From Opitutaceae bacterium UBA6669 (GTDB lineage Bacteria; Verrucomicrobiota; Verrucomicrobiia; Opitutales; Opitutaceae), in contig DKKJ01000328.1 in assembly GCA_002455175.1 (NCBI GenBank), forward strand, positions 21,949 to 27,848: a stretch of 5,900 nucleotides of DNA. The letters are read 5' to 3'. Position numbers and translations under genes: made by a program. Shown here piece by piece: positions 1 through 5,900 of the stretch. The notes beneath the pieces were generated by a model. The model was not told the origin of the DNA and made no database searches. It was given only the letters and a program-made list of their open reading frames with translations. The stretch's first letter is position 1. The number at the start of each line of letters is the position of its first letter.

Positions 1-1287
1 AAGAGTCAGCAGGGCGCAATCCGCTACAAGTACATCGGACCGGGAAGTGGTGCGATGGGTGGTTGGGCGCCGTTCCCTTCCGCGCTCGCGTTCGACGCAG
101 GTTCGGTCGGTGGAAGCATAACGACTCTGTCGGGCCGCCCGCTCTTCCATCCAAACCTTCATGCTATTGGGCAGGCGTACCTCGCCCGTCCGCAGGATTT
201 TGAGCTCTTCCTTCCGGCCTCGAACTACTTCACGGCCAACGTTACTAACACCCGATATTTGGAGGAGCAGGTGGACGCGGCCTTCCTGATGGGTACGACG
301 ACCTTTCGCAAGGCGACCTTCCGGGTTGGCGTGCGTTACGAGGGGACCAGCACGGATTCGCTGGAGTTCGATCCACTTCCGAATGAAGTGGTGCGTGCGG
401 CCGGTTTTCCCGTTACTTCCCGGGCGACGACCATTCCTGGAATCGACTACCAATTCTTCACGAATCCCCGCGTGCATCGAAAAGGCGACTACGACAACGT
501 CTTCCCGAGTGCCTCGTTCAAGTACGATTTCAGCACCAATCTCTCTCTGCAGCTTGGCTACAGCAGCACAATCCGACGCCCGACCATCTCGCAGTTGGCC
601 GGAGTGTGGCAGATCAACGACCAGACGCTTCGGGCGACTGTTCCGAATGTCGGTTTGACCCCAGAAACTTCCGACAACTACGCCCTGCGTCTGGCCTACT
701 ACTTCGAGCCTGTCGGGATCCTCGGCGTGAATTTCTTCCAGAATACGGTCGACGGCCTGCACGAGACCAATGAGCTGACCGCGGCGGAGTTTGGCTATAC
801 GGACGCAGACCTCCAGAACTACACCTTTGTCACGACTACTAACAGCGCCGAACGCACTCAAATCCGGGGTATGGAGCTGGAGTACAGCCAGAGCTTGTCT
901 TTCTTGCCCGGATACCTGAGCGGTCTCGCTGTGCGCGGCAGCTACACCCGCAACTATGCGGAGACGATCATGACGTCGGTCGCGCCACACGCGGTGAGTT
1001 TGGGGGTGTCGTATTCGTATCGCCGCCTCAACGCGTCGCTCAACGGCATCTGGAACGACGATAGGCCGACGAACACGGGTGGAACCAGCTTCATCCGGCA
1101 GCGTACGAGCGTCGATCTGAGCGCGGGCTATCGGATTTCGAAGCGATATCGTTTCTTTATTAACGCCCGGAACCTCACCAACACGCCCTACATCAGCATG
1201 CAGCAGCCGGTTGGACAGTCTGCGTTGCAGAGCGGTTACCAGGTGTTTGGGACCACGTGGACCGCGGGCGTGAAGGCGGTGTTTTGA
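1..1287 (+). CDS. TonB-dependent outer-membrane receptor, C-terminal part (5' partial)
   Basis: The reading frame is open from base 1, so the first in-frame ATG at 55 is internal and the true start lies upstream. The 428 visible residues are the C-terminal half of a 22-stranded outer-membrane barrel; the plug domain and TonB box are not in view. Typical marks are alternating aromatic strands, a 'YSSTIRRPT' strand (about 562-588), the family motif LTPETSDNY (655-681) followed by 'AYYFEP', a 'RGMELEYSQS' strand (about 865-894), the 'ARNLTNTPY' segment (1165-1191) and a terminal phenylalanine, the usual signal for barrel assembly. Known role of the family: energised uptake of siderophores, vitamins or oligosaccharides across the outer membrane. 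The YYFEPVG style resembles the large receptor sets of Opitutaceae. A carbohydrate ligand is inferred only from the neighbouring genes. It runs in the same direction as the transporter downstream, 85 bp away. Confidence 0.93.
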   Translation, partial: KSQQGAIRYKYIGPGSGAMGGWAPFPSALAFDAGSVGGSITTLSGRPLFHPNLHAIGQAYLARPQDFELFLPASNYFTANVTNTRYLEEQVDAAFLMGTTTFRKATFRVGVRYEGTSTDSLEFDPLPNEVVRAAGFPVTSRATTIPGIDYQFFTNPRVHRKGDYDNVFPSASFKYDFSTNLSLQLGYSSTIRRPTISQLAGVWQINDQTLRATVPNVGLTPETSDNYALRLAYYFEPVGILGVNFFQNTVDGLHETNELTAAEFGYTDADLQNYTFVTTTNSAERTQIRGMELEYSQSLSFLPGYLSGLAVRGSYTRNYAETIMTSVAPHAVSLGVSYSYRRLNASLNGIWNDDRPTNTGGTSFIRQRTSVDLSAGYRISKRYRFFINARNLTNTPYISMQQPVGQSALQSGYQVFGTTWTAGVKAVF

Positions 1288-1305
1288 CAGCCCGCAGTGT
1301 GTCAC

Positions 1306-1331
1306 GGCGGCGATCGAAGGCGGTCGCCGTC
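1306..1331 (+). terminator. GC-rich hairpin after the receptor gene, possible terminator or attenuator
   Basis: An 11-bp stem (1306-1316 with 1321-1331) closes on the tetraloop AAGG. Nine pairs are Watson-Crick and two are G-U. It begins 18 bases after the receptor stop codon. No T-run follows (the next bases are CTTGGCCGC), so it is not a textbook intrinsic terminator. It could stabilise the receptor mRNA 3' end, weaken read-through into the transporter gene, or terminate without a U-tract. The pairing is seen directly; the function is inferred. Confidence 0.5.
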
Positions 1332-1372
1332 CTTGGCCGCACAACGATTTCCCGATCTCTCTCCGCAACGCC

Positions 1373-2623
1373 ATGGCGACGGCACACCCTGACCGGCGGC
1401 GCTGGATCATTCTAGCGCTGATCTTCTGCGCGTTTCTGCTCAACTATACCGACCGGCAGATCGTCTCGATTCTCAAACCGACCCTCAAAGTCGAGTTTGG
1501 TCTCGATGACCGCGGCTACGCGCTTTTGGTGAATGTCTTCACCGTCTGCTACGCGGCGATGTATCCGGTCGTCGGCTGGTTGACGGATCGTTTTGGGCCG
1601 GGCCGGGTGATGCTCGGGGGCATCCTCCTCTGGTCGGCCGCCTGCCTGGGAGCAGGTTTCGCGCGGACCTTCGCTCAACTTGCGTTTCTGCGTGGCGTGC
1701 TTGGCGCAGTTGAACCCACCGCTTTCCCCGCGCAGTTGCGTGTCATTGCCGCCTGGTTTCCGGGTTCGCTCCGGGCGACAGCGAATAGTATTTGTGCAAC
1801 AGGAAGTTCCGTGGGCGCGATCATAGCGCCGCCGCTGATCGCGTGGCTTGCGCTGACGCATGGTTGGCAGATGGCGTTCATCGTCCCAGGCATACTCGGA
1901 ATAGGGGTCGGCCTGCTCTGGTGGTTACTGTATCGTGACCCTCCGAAAACGCCTTCGGTCGTAGGTTCCGGAATGGCCGCGGCAGGACACGAACAGGCCT
2001 TCACGTGGTCGCATCTCTGGCGGACCCGCTCCCTCTGGGGAATTGTGTTCTGTCGCTTCCTGAGCGACCCCGTCTGGTACTTCTGCCTCTTTTGGCTGCC
2101 CGGATATCTGCAGGAAAGTTCTGGTTTGTCTCTTTCGCAGATCGGGATGGTCGGATGGATTCCTTTTCTCTTTGCCGACCTGGGAGGAATCGGAACCTCG
2201 GTCTGGTCGGATCGTTTGGTGCGCCGCGGCTGCTCTCCTCTTCATGCTCGGAAACACGTCCTGTCTCTGGTGGCCTTGGCCGCGCCTGTGTGCGTGCTTA
2301 CGCCGCATGTGCCTCACGTGGCGATCACGCTCGCCATCTTCAGCGTGGTCGGTGCAATCTGCCTGAGTTGGCTCTTCACGATGAGCGTGATTGTCGCCGA
2401 AGCCTTTCCCGCAACCAACGGTGGAAGTGTGCTCGGCATTGCCGCCGGTTTTGGAGCGGCTGGCGCGATCCTTTTCAACACCTTTGTCGGGGAGATCATA
2501 CACACGGTCGGAGCGGCCTGGATTTTTGGCGTGATGGCCTTCCTGCATCCGGCTGCGGCGGTCGTCCTGCGTGTCATGGTCAGGCGGGAGCGTCCAGCGC
2601 TCGACGTACCCGGATTCGGCTGA
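1373..2623 (+). CDS. Major facilitator transporter, anion:cation symporter (hexuronate/organic acid) type
   Basis: This 416-residue protein has the length and about twelve hydrophobic segments of an inner-membrane major facilitator permease. The first segment ends in NYTDRQ (residues 24-29), a signature like the NYLDR of the anion:cation symporter group (ExuT/GudP/tartrate-type carriers). The loop after segment 2 holds motif A, GWLTDRFGPGRVM (68-80), and a degenerate copy lies in the second half (GTSVWSDRLVRRG, about 274-286). A polar central loop near 188-215 separates the two bundles. Known substrates of this group are uronates, aldarates and other carboxylates moved with a cation; which one applies here cannot be read from the sequence. 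ATG 1373 is the first ATG in the open frame, and no clear Shine-Dalgarno sequence precedes it. It follows the receptor on the same strand and may be co-transcribed, subject to the hairpin between them. It ends convergently with the LacI gene. Confidence 0.92.
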   Translation: MATAHPDRRRWIILALIFCAFLLNYTDRQIVSILKPTLKVEFGLDDRGYALLVNVFTVCYAAMYPVVGWLTDRFGPGRVMLGGILLWSAACLGAGFARTFAQLAFLRGVLGAVEPTAFPAQLRVIAAWFPGSLRATANSICATGSSVGAIIAPPLIAWLALTHGWQMAFIVPGILGIGVGLLWWLLYRDPPKTPSVVGSGMAAAGHEQAFTWSHLWRTRSLWGIVFCRFLSDPVWYFCLFWLPGYLQESSGLSLSQIGMVGWIPFLFADLGGIGTSVWSDRLVRRGCSPLHARKHVLSLVALAAPVCVLTPHVPHVAITLAIFSVVGAICLSWLFTMSVIVAEAFPATNGGSVLGIAAGFGAAGAILFNTFVGEIIHTVGAAWIFGVMAFLHPAAAVVLRVMVRRERPALDVPGFG

Positions 2624-2636
2624 TCCGACGCTCAGA

Positions 2637-2658
2637 CCCCCGTTGCGATCTTGGGGGG
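2637..2658. terminator. C-run/G-run stem, weak terminator candidate
   Basis: Five C residues (2637-2641) can pair with the G-run 2653-2658 across a loop of about 12 bases, starting 13 bases after the transporter stop codon. There is no T-tract. The convergent setting makes a transcription stop plausible, but the stem is short. Confidence 0.2.
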
Positions 2659-2673
2659 AGGAACGCGTGCTGG

Positions 2674-2693
2674 GTCCACAGCCGCTGCTGGAC
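2674..2693. terminator. Hairpin in the convergent gap, possible bidirectional terminator
   Basis: GTCCACAG (2674-2681) pairs with CTG-C-TGGAC (2685-2693), giving eight pairs with one bulged C and a three-base CCG loop. It lies mid-way between the stops of the transporter (2623) and the LacI gene (2779). No T-run is present on either side. The rest of the 155-bp gap holds no convincing gene; an 8-bp palindrome GTGATCAC at 2758-2765 is noted without assigned function. Confidence 0.3.
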
Positions 2694-2778
2694 GGCCTCG
2701 TGAACGGACATGACATCGGCAGAGCTCGCCTCATGGGTGGCGGAGTGGCAGCGGCCAGTGATCACAAGGTTGTCGTTG

Positions 2779-3819
2779 TCAGTGCCGTGATGGCTTAGCC
2801 GGGGCTGTGGGTATGCCTCCTTCCCAGCTCGGCTCGATGAGGATCCGACGCGGATGGGCCGGAATGCCGAAGCGGTGGGTGTTGAGCTGGCTGACGAGAA
2901 ACTCCACGGCGGCCTGGCCGACTTCCTCGGGAAGCTGGTTGAGCCCGAACTCCGCGGGCGCGTCGAGCCGGCTAATGGAGCAGAGGACGATCCCGGAGCT
3001 GCGTCCGCCCATCCATCTGACCACAGCCGTCGGTGAGTAAACCACAGCGGTCGGTCGGTACTTCTGTAACCATTTCTCGAATTCAAGTCGCGCGTCCGCG
3101 CCGTTGTCATCGAGAAAGAGAGGCGGAATGCGCTCGGCCTTGGCGACCGAGCGGTCGCGGCTGTGAAGGAGAGCGGCGGAGAAATTTCCCCGTGTGTTAA
3201 GTTCGAGCGATTGAGTGCTCACGAATCCAATGACCCGGTGTCCAGCCTGGAGCAGGTGCGTGGCCGCGAGCCGTCCTCCGCCATACTGGTCGCTTCCGAC
3301 GAGATGGGTCGGGAGTTCAGGGATGGAGAAGCCAATCTTGACCACGCTGAGCTCAGACCAGTCCATTGCACTGTGCCGGAATGACTCGAGATGCGGTGGG
3401 ATCAAAACGCCGCGAATGCTCCGAGCAAGGAGCATTCGCCTCAACCGCTCGGCAGTGGGCGCGTTCTTACGAAGACGGATCTCCTCCAGGCGGAAACCCA
3501 GCATCTCCGCAGCTTGCCGGGCGCCGGTCCAGTATCCCGAGTATTGGGGGAAGCGGTGGTAGGCGTCGGGGTCGGTCCAGTCGTTGAGCCACCCGATACA
3601 GGATTCGATGCGGGATACGCGACGTGAGCGCCGGTAGGCGGCGAGCTGCTGCAGGAGAGGGTCTGGCCGATAGCCCAAGGCTTCGGCAACCGCGGGAACC
3701 TCAGTACGTCGCGTTTCCGAGATTTCGGGATCATTGCGCAAGGCCTTTGACACTGTGGCATGGGAGACGCCGATGCGTCGGGCAATGTCCCGGAGGGAAA
3801 CCGTGGGTAGACTCGGCAT
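2779..3819 (-). CDS. LacI-family transcriptional regulator with atypical hinge
   Basis: The 346-residue product has the normal LacI/GalR layout. An N-terminal helix-turn-helix (about 8-31) reads SLRDIARRIGVSHATVSKAL, and the third helix ends at ALGY (47-50). A periplasmic-binding-protein-like effector domain runs from about 74 to 332, with HRVIGFV (194-200) and the C-terminal GIPAHPRRILIEPSWEGG block (318-335). The hinge is unusual: where most members have an N-x-x-A-R-x-L hinge helix, this one reads RPDPLLQQLAAYRRSRR (51-67), a form I associate with LacI-like regulators of Verrucomicrobiota. It most likely binds a sugar or sugar acid and controls nearby catabolic genes; the effector is unknown. 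ATG 3819 gives the complete DNA-binding domain, and a weak GGTAAG lies eight bases upstream. It is divergent from the IclR gene and convergent with the transporter. Confidence 0.93.
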   Translation of the reverse strand: MPSLPTVSLRDIARRIGVSHATVSKALRNDPEISETRRTEVPAVAEALGYRPDPLLQQLAAYRRSRRVSRIESCIGWLNDWTDPDAYHRFPQYSGYWTGARQAAEMLGFRLEEIRLRKNAPTAERLRRMLLARSIRGVLIPPHLESFRHSAMDWSELSVVKIGFSIPELPTHLVGSDQYGGGRLAATHLLQAGHRVIGFVSTQSLELNTRGNFSAALLHSRDRSVAKAERIPPLFLDDNGADARLEFEKWLQKYRPTAVVYSPTAVVRWMGGRSSGIVLCSISRLDAPAEFGLNQLPEEVGQAAVEFLVSQLNTHRFGIPAHPRRILIEPSWEGGIPTAPAKPSRH

Positions 3820-3826
3820 GCGGTGG

Positions 3827-3842
3827 ACTTACCAATGTAAGT
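3827..3842. promoter_or_regulatory. Perfect inverted repeat, candidate operator
   Basis: ACTTAC-CAAT-GTAAGT has perfect 6-bp arms around a 4-base spacer and ends seven bases before the LacI start codon. A bound regulator here would cover the ribosome-binding region or the early transcribed part of the LacI gene, which fits autoregulation. Its centre lacks the CpG of classical LacI operators, so an IclR-type protein or the hinge-variant LacI itself could be the reader. I saw no second copy by eye elsewhere in the window. Confidence 0.45.
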
Positions 3843-3858
3843 GATATTCGCCTTTCAC
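3841..3858. promoter_or_regulatory. Imperfect dyad with central CpG, candidate LacI-type operator
   Basis: Read on the minus strand this is GTGAAAGGCGAATATCAC. It is an 18-bp dyad with six of nine pairs matching and a CG step at the centre, the arrangement typical of LacI/GalR operators. It shares two bases with the neighbouring inverted repeat, so the two sites abut. The symmetry is seen; its use as an operator is inferred. Confidence 0.35.
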
Positions 3859-3917
3859 GAGCGCAATTCGCGATCCAAGCGTGTAGGTGTGGCGTCCCCG
3901 CGTTTACTCCCACAGCC

Positions 3918-4694
3918 ATGGTCCTTGCTCATACCCCTCCCTCTACGAATACCCGTCACAACAATTCGTTGCTGAATGGGATCGCCGCCCTTCGAGTTCT
4001 GGTCCGCTCCGGACGATCGTTGGGAGTCACCGAGATTGCGCGTGAGCTCGAACTCTCTAAATCGTCGACTCACGATCTGATCATGAGCATGGTTGGGCTC
4101 GGGTTTGTGGACAAGAATGAAGAGACGAAACGCTACCTTCCGAGCCCGGCTATCTTCGAGTTCTTCGGGAGCTTCGCCGGCGATTTCGGTAGGAATGTAC
4201 AGATGCAGTATGTGCTTCGTCGCCGGGCTCAGGAGCTCGACGCCACACTCTATGTCAGCGCACTGAGCCGCAAGCGAAGCTATGTCATCTGTGCGAGCGG
4301 TCGTTATGGAGACACTCTTGTGCTCGGCTACAATTGCCCCTGGTATGTGTCGTCGTGTGGCCGTGCCGTGCTGTCGTCGTTTCCTGAGACGCACTGGGAG
4401 CGGTGCATGCCAGGACCAAACGACGAACGACCGACGGACCTTGCGTCGATGGATCATGTCCACCTTCACGCGGTGTTGCGGGAGACAAGGGTCCGTGGCG
4501 TCGCCTGGAATAATGGCGAAAGTCAGCCGGATCTCACTTCGGTCGCGGCGGCAATTCCTGTCGTGGGACGCGTGCGGGACCGGGCGGTGGCAATCGTCCT
4601 TGATTCGAAGGAAATGGCGCTCCGTGATGCTGGGGAAATGGAGCGCCAAGTTCGCGTGGTTGCGCGTGAGCTCGCCTCGGCTCTTGGTAATTGA
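3918..4694 (+). CDS. IclR-family transcriptional regulator
   Basis: Starting at ATG 3918 the product is 258 residues, the usual IclR length. A winged helix-turn-helix covers about 16-75: LLNGIAALRVLVRSG, the turn GVTEIARELELSKSSTHDLI (36-55) and the wing GLGFVDKNEETKRYLPS. The IclR effector domain follows from about 83 to 255, with SSCGRAVLSSFPE (145-157), RGVAWNNGES (193-202) and VAAAIPVVG (209-217) matching conserved family blocks. The frame is open a further 98 codons upstream, but that stretch overlaps the divergent LacI start and has no IclR-like sequence, so the shorter start is preferred. IclR proteins bind small organic acids or aromatics; KdgR-type members control pectin and uronate genes, which would suit this setting, but the ligand is not shown. 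It ends ten bases from the convergent beta-helix gene. Confidence 0.92.
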   Translation: MVLAHTPPSTNTRHNNSLLNGIAALRVLVRSGRSLGVTEIARELELSKSSTHDLIMSMVGLGFVDKNEETKRYLPSPAIFEFFGSFAGDFGRNVQMQYVLRRRAQELDATLYVSALSRKRSYVICASGRYGDTLVLGYNCPWYVSSCGRAVLSSFPETHWERCMPGPNDERPTDLASMDHVHLHAVLRETRVRGVAWNNGESQPDLTSVAAAIPVVGRVRDRAVAIVLDSKEMALRDAGEMERQVRVVARELASALGN

Positions 4695-4704
4695 GCAGCG
4701 GGGC

Positions 4705-5900
4705 TCAAGGGTCGGTTCGGCGATAACGATTTCTTTTCCCCTCGTCAGCAAGCAGCGCACCGGCGGAGATGATTTCGCAATCCTCGGCCACTTCCCGTAA
4801 GATCACCGGCATCGTGGTCATGTTCTCCAGGCGGATGCCGCTGGCTCCCGTTAGCGGATCGACCTTGGGATTGCGGAAGACATTGACGTCCGCCCAGAAC
4901 GATGCCCCGAAGACGATCGGTAGAGGGTTCGTATTCGCGGCCTCGCCGCGCGTCCGAAAGACGATGTGGTGACCGCGGCCGTTGATCTCAGCGAAGCGTG
5001 TGGGCGGATAACCGCTGGCCCCCGAGATCCATTCGAGTTCGATCCGGCAATCTGCGATGTCACGGTGAAAAATGCTGAGCAACGGTCCGTAGAGCGTGTC
5101 CCCGGAGGAGCGTTCAATCACGCCGCCACTCGGCACGGCGAACCCTTTTTCGTTGCAACCGATGGAAACGCAGTCGCTCAGGAAGACCGTGCCACCCATT
5201 GCGCTGAGATCGAAACCGGAGCGCATGTTGCGCACGGTGGTACGTCGGACTACGAGGTCGCGTGTGCTTCGCTTGCTCCAGGCCGTGCCGTCGGGATACG
5301 CACGCACCCCGTCTTCGCTGAGGGCGATCATCTGGCCTCCCACGATGCGTCCTGGAGGATAGTCACTGCGGAAATTGACGGAGCGGGCGAGTCCGGATGG
5401 CTCCCGCAGGATGTCATCGGTCGTGCGCATCTCGCCTTCGACGACAGAGTCCTCGATCAGGGTGTTGATGGCGCCCTGCATGACGAGCCCGTGACCGAAC
5501 GCTCGGGTGACAATGCGTAGGTTGCGTAGGACCGTGTCCCGCCCTGTCACGAGGAGCGATGTCTGTTTGTGCAGCCCGACGAGGCTGTTCGCGCCTTTGC
5601 CAAGAAGATTTCCGTATCCATAGGGACTCGATCCACGTGGCCAGAGTCCGAGCTGGTCGAGCGTGTTGCCGTCCCCGCTGACGTGGAGCATTCGGACACT
5701 CCACCCTCGAGTGGGAGTGTCGCCTTCGTCGACGATCTCGAGCCCCCGAATCGTGTTGCCCGTGCCGGACACCATGATTTTGTCGAGTGAGTTCCTGGAG
5801 TGAGCATGAAGACGAGTGTCAATCTTGAGAATGACACCGTAGAGCAGATAAGTGCTGTTTCTGCCGGAGAAGTTGAGGATAGCTTCCGTTGTCCGGCTGC
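4705..5900 (-). CDS. Right-handed parallel beta-helix protein (5' partial), possible polysaccharide-active enzyme
   Basis: The frame is open to the window edge, and the 41 codons upstream of the internal ATG at 5775 (GVILKIDTRLHAHS...) continue the same fold, so the start lies beyond 5900; 397 residues are visible. Coil-like repeats with a G-x-x-N-T-[IL] turn recur: SGTGNTIRGLEIV (about 5769-5731), SGDGNTLDQLGLW (5679-5641) and GAINTLIEDSVV (5475-5440). This is the pattern of right-handed beta-helix proteins such as polysaccharide lyases and pectinase-like enzymes. The block AFGHGLVMQGAINTLIED, followed by EGEMRTTDDIL, looks like a conserved surface segment and a possible active-site region. 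I cannot assign a lyase or hydrolase family, and the catalytic residues are unproven. Any signal peptide would be outside the window. Its neighbours favour a secreted or periplasmic role in carbohydrate degradation. It runs convergently with the IclR gene. Confidence 0.8.
   Translation of the reverse strand, partial: SRTTEAILNFSGRNSTYLLYGVILKIDTRLHAHSRNSLDKIMVSGTGNTIRGLEIVDEGDTPTRGWSVRMLHVSGDGNTLDQLGLWPRGSSPYGYGNLLGKGANSLVGLHKQTSLLVTGRDTVLRNLRIVTRAFGHGLVMQGAINTLIEDSVVEGEMRTTDDILREPSGLARSVNFRSDYPPGRIVGGQMIALSEDGVRAYPDGTAWSKRSTRDLVVRRTTVRNMRSGFDLSAMGGTVFLSDCVSIGCNEKGFAVPSGGVIERSSGDTLYGPLLSIFHRDIADCRIELEWISGASGYPPTRFAEINGRGHHIVFRTRGEAANTNPLPIVFGASFWADVNVFRNPKVDPLTGASGIRLENMTTMPVILREVAEDCEIISAGALLADEGKRNRYRRTDP

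Larger units (their letters stand above)
3820..3917. promoter_or_regulatory. Divergent regulator-regulator intergenic region
   Basis: These 98 bases separate the start codons of the LacI (-) and IclR (+) genes, so promoters for both must lie here or within the neighbouring gene. I see no convincing -35/-10 pair on either strand. The LacI side is AT-richer and holds two dyad symmetries, listed separately; an imperfect CGCAATTCGCG element sits at 3862-3872. No Shine-Dalgarno sequence is visible before the IclR ATG. Confidence 0.6.

Noticed and set aside
1925..2734. 269-codon open frame on the minus strand opposite the transporter
   Set aside because: It is a low-complexity charged translation with no domain, and the opposite strand encodes the transporter's membrane segments.
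2580..3110. Minus-strand frame running through the gap between the transporter and LacI genes
   Set aside because: The gap part looks superficially protein-like, but the frame begins inside the LacI gene in another frame and ends inside the transporter gene, with no family resemblance; the LacI protein ends normally without it.
3624..3917. Upstream extension of the IclR reading frame (98 extra codons from an ATG at 3624)
   Set aside because: It overlaps the first 196 bases of the LacI gene on the other strand, shows no IclR-like sequence, and would make the protein far longer than its family.
4693..4706. GAGC...GCTC inverted repeat at the IclR/beta-helix junction as a terminator
   Set aside because: The stem is only four pairs, with no T-run on either strand.
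3855..4760. 301-codon open frame on the minus strand opposite the IclR gene
   Set aside because: Its composition is rich in Arg, His and Thr with no recognisable domain, and the plus strand clearly encodes IclR; it is a high-GC shadow frame.
4966..5520. 184-codon plus-strand frame opposite the beta-helix gene
   Set aside because: No domain is recognisable, while the minus strand carries regular beta-helix repeats throughout.
5773..5775. ATG as the start of the beta-helix protein
   Set aside because: The frame is open upstream to the window edge and the upstream residues continue the same repeat fold, so the gene is truncated by the window.

Overview
The window carries five protein genes and no RNA genes, mobile elements or CRISPR. 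The DNA is GC-rich by eye. The outer-membrane receptor, the LacI-type regulator with a non-standard hinge, and the beta-helix protein all resemble proteins common in Verrucomicrobiota, especially Opitutaceae. That placement is an inference from protein style, not from a marker gene.

Layout, left to right: (1) the C-terminal part of a TonB-dependent outer-membrane receptor (1-1287, +, 5' end outside the window); (2) an 85-bp gap holding a strong GC-rich hairpin; (3) a major facilitator transporter of the anion:cation symporter type (1373-2623, +); (4) a 155-bp convergent gap with two weaker hairpin candidates; (5) a LacI-family regulator (2779-3819, -); (6) a 98-bp divergent intergenic region with two abutting dyad symmetries just upstream of the LacI gene; (7) an IclR-family regulator (3918-4694, +); (8) a 10-bp convergent junction; (9) a right-handed beta-helix protein, probably exported and acting on carbohydrate (4705-5900, -, 5' end outside the window).

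Together the genes suggest a carbohydrate-use locus, plausibly for an acidic polysaccharide or its uronate breakdown products. The receptor would take up oligomers across the outer membrane, the beta-helix protein could bind or cleave the polymer, the transporter would carry an organic acid or uronate-type monomer across the inner membrane, and the two back-to-back regulators would sense intermediates. The sequence does not show the substrate. The most useful leads are the paired dyads between the two regulators, the altered LacI hinge, and the unassigned beta-helix protein. I found no clear evidence of an entirely new system.
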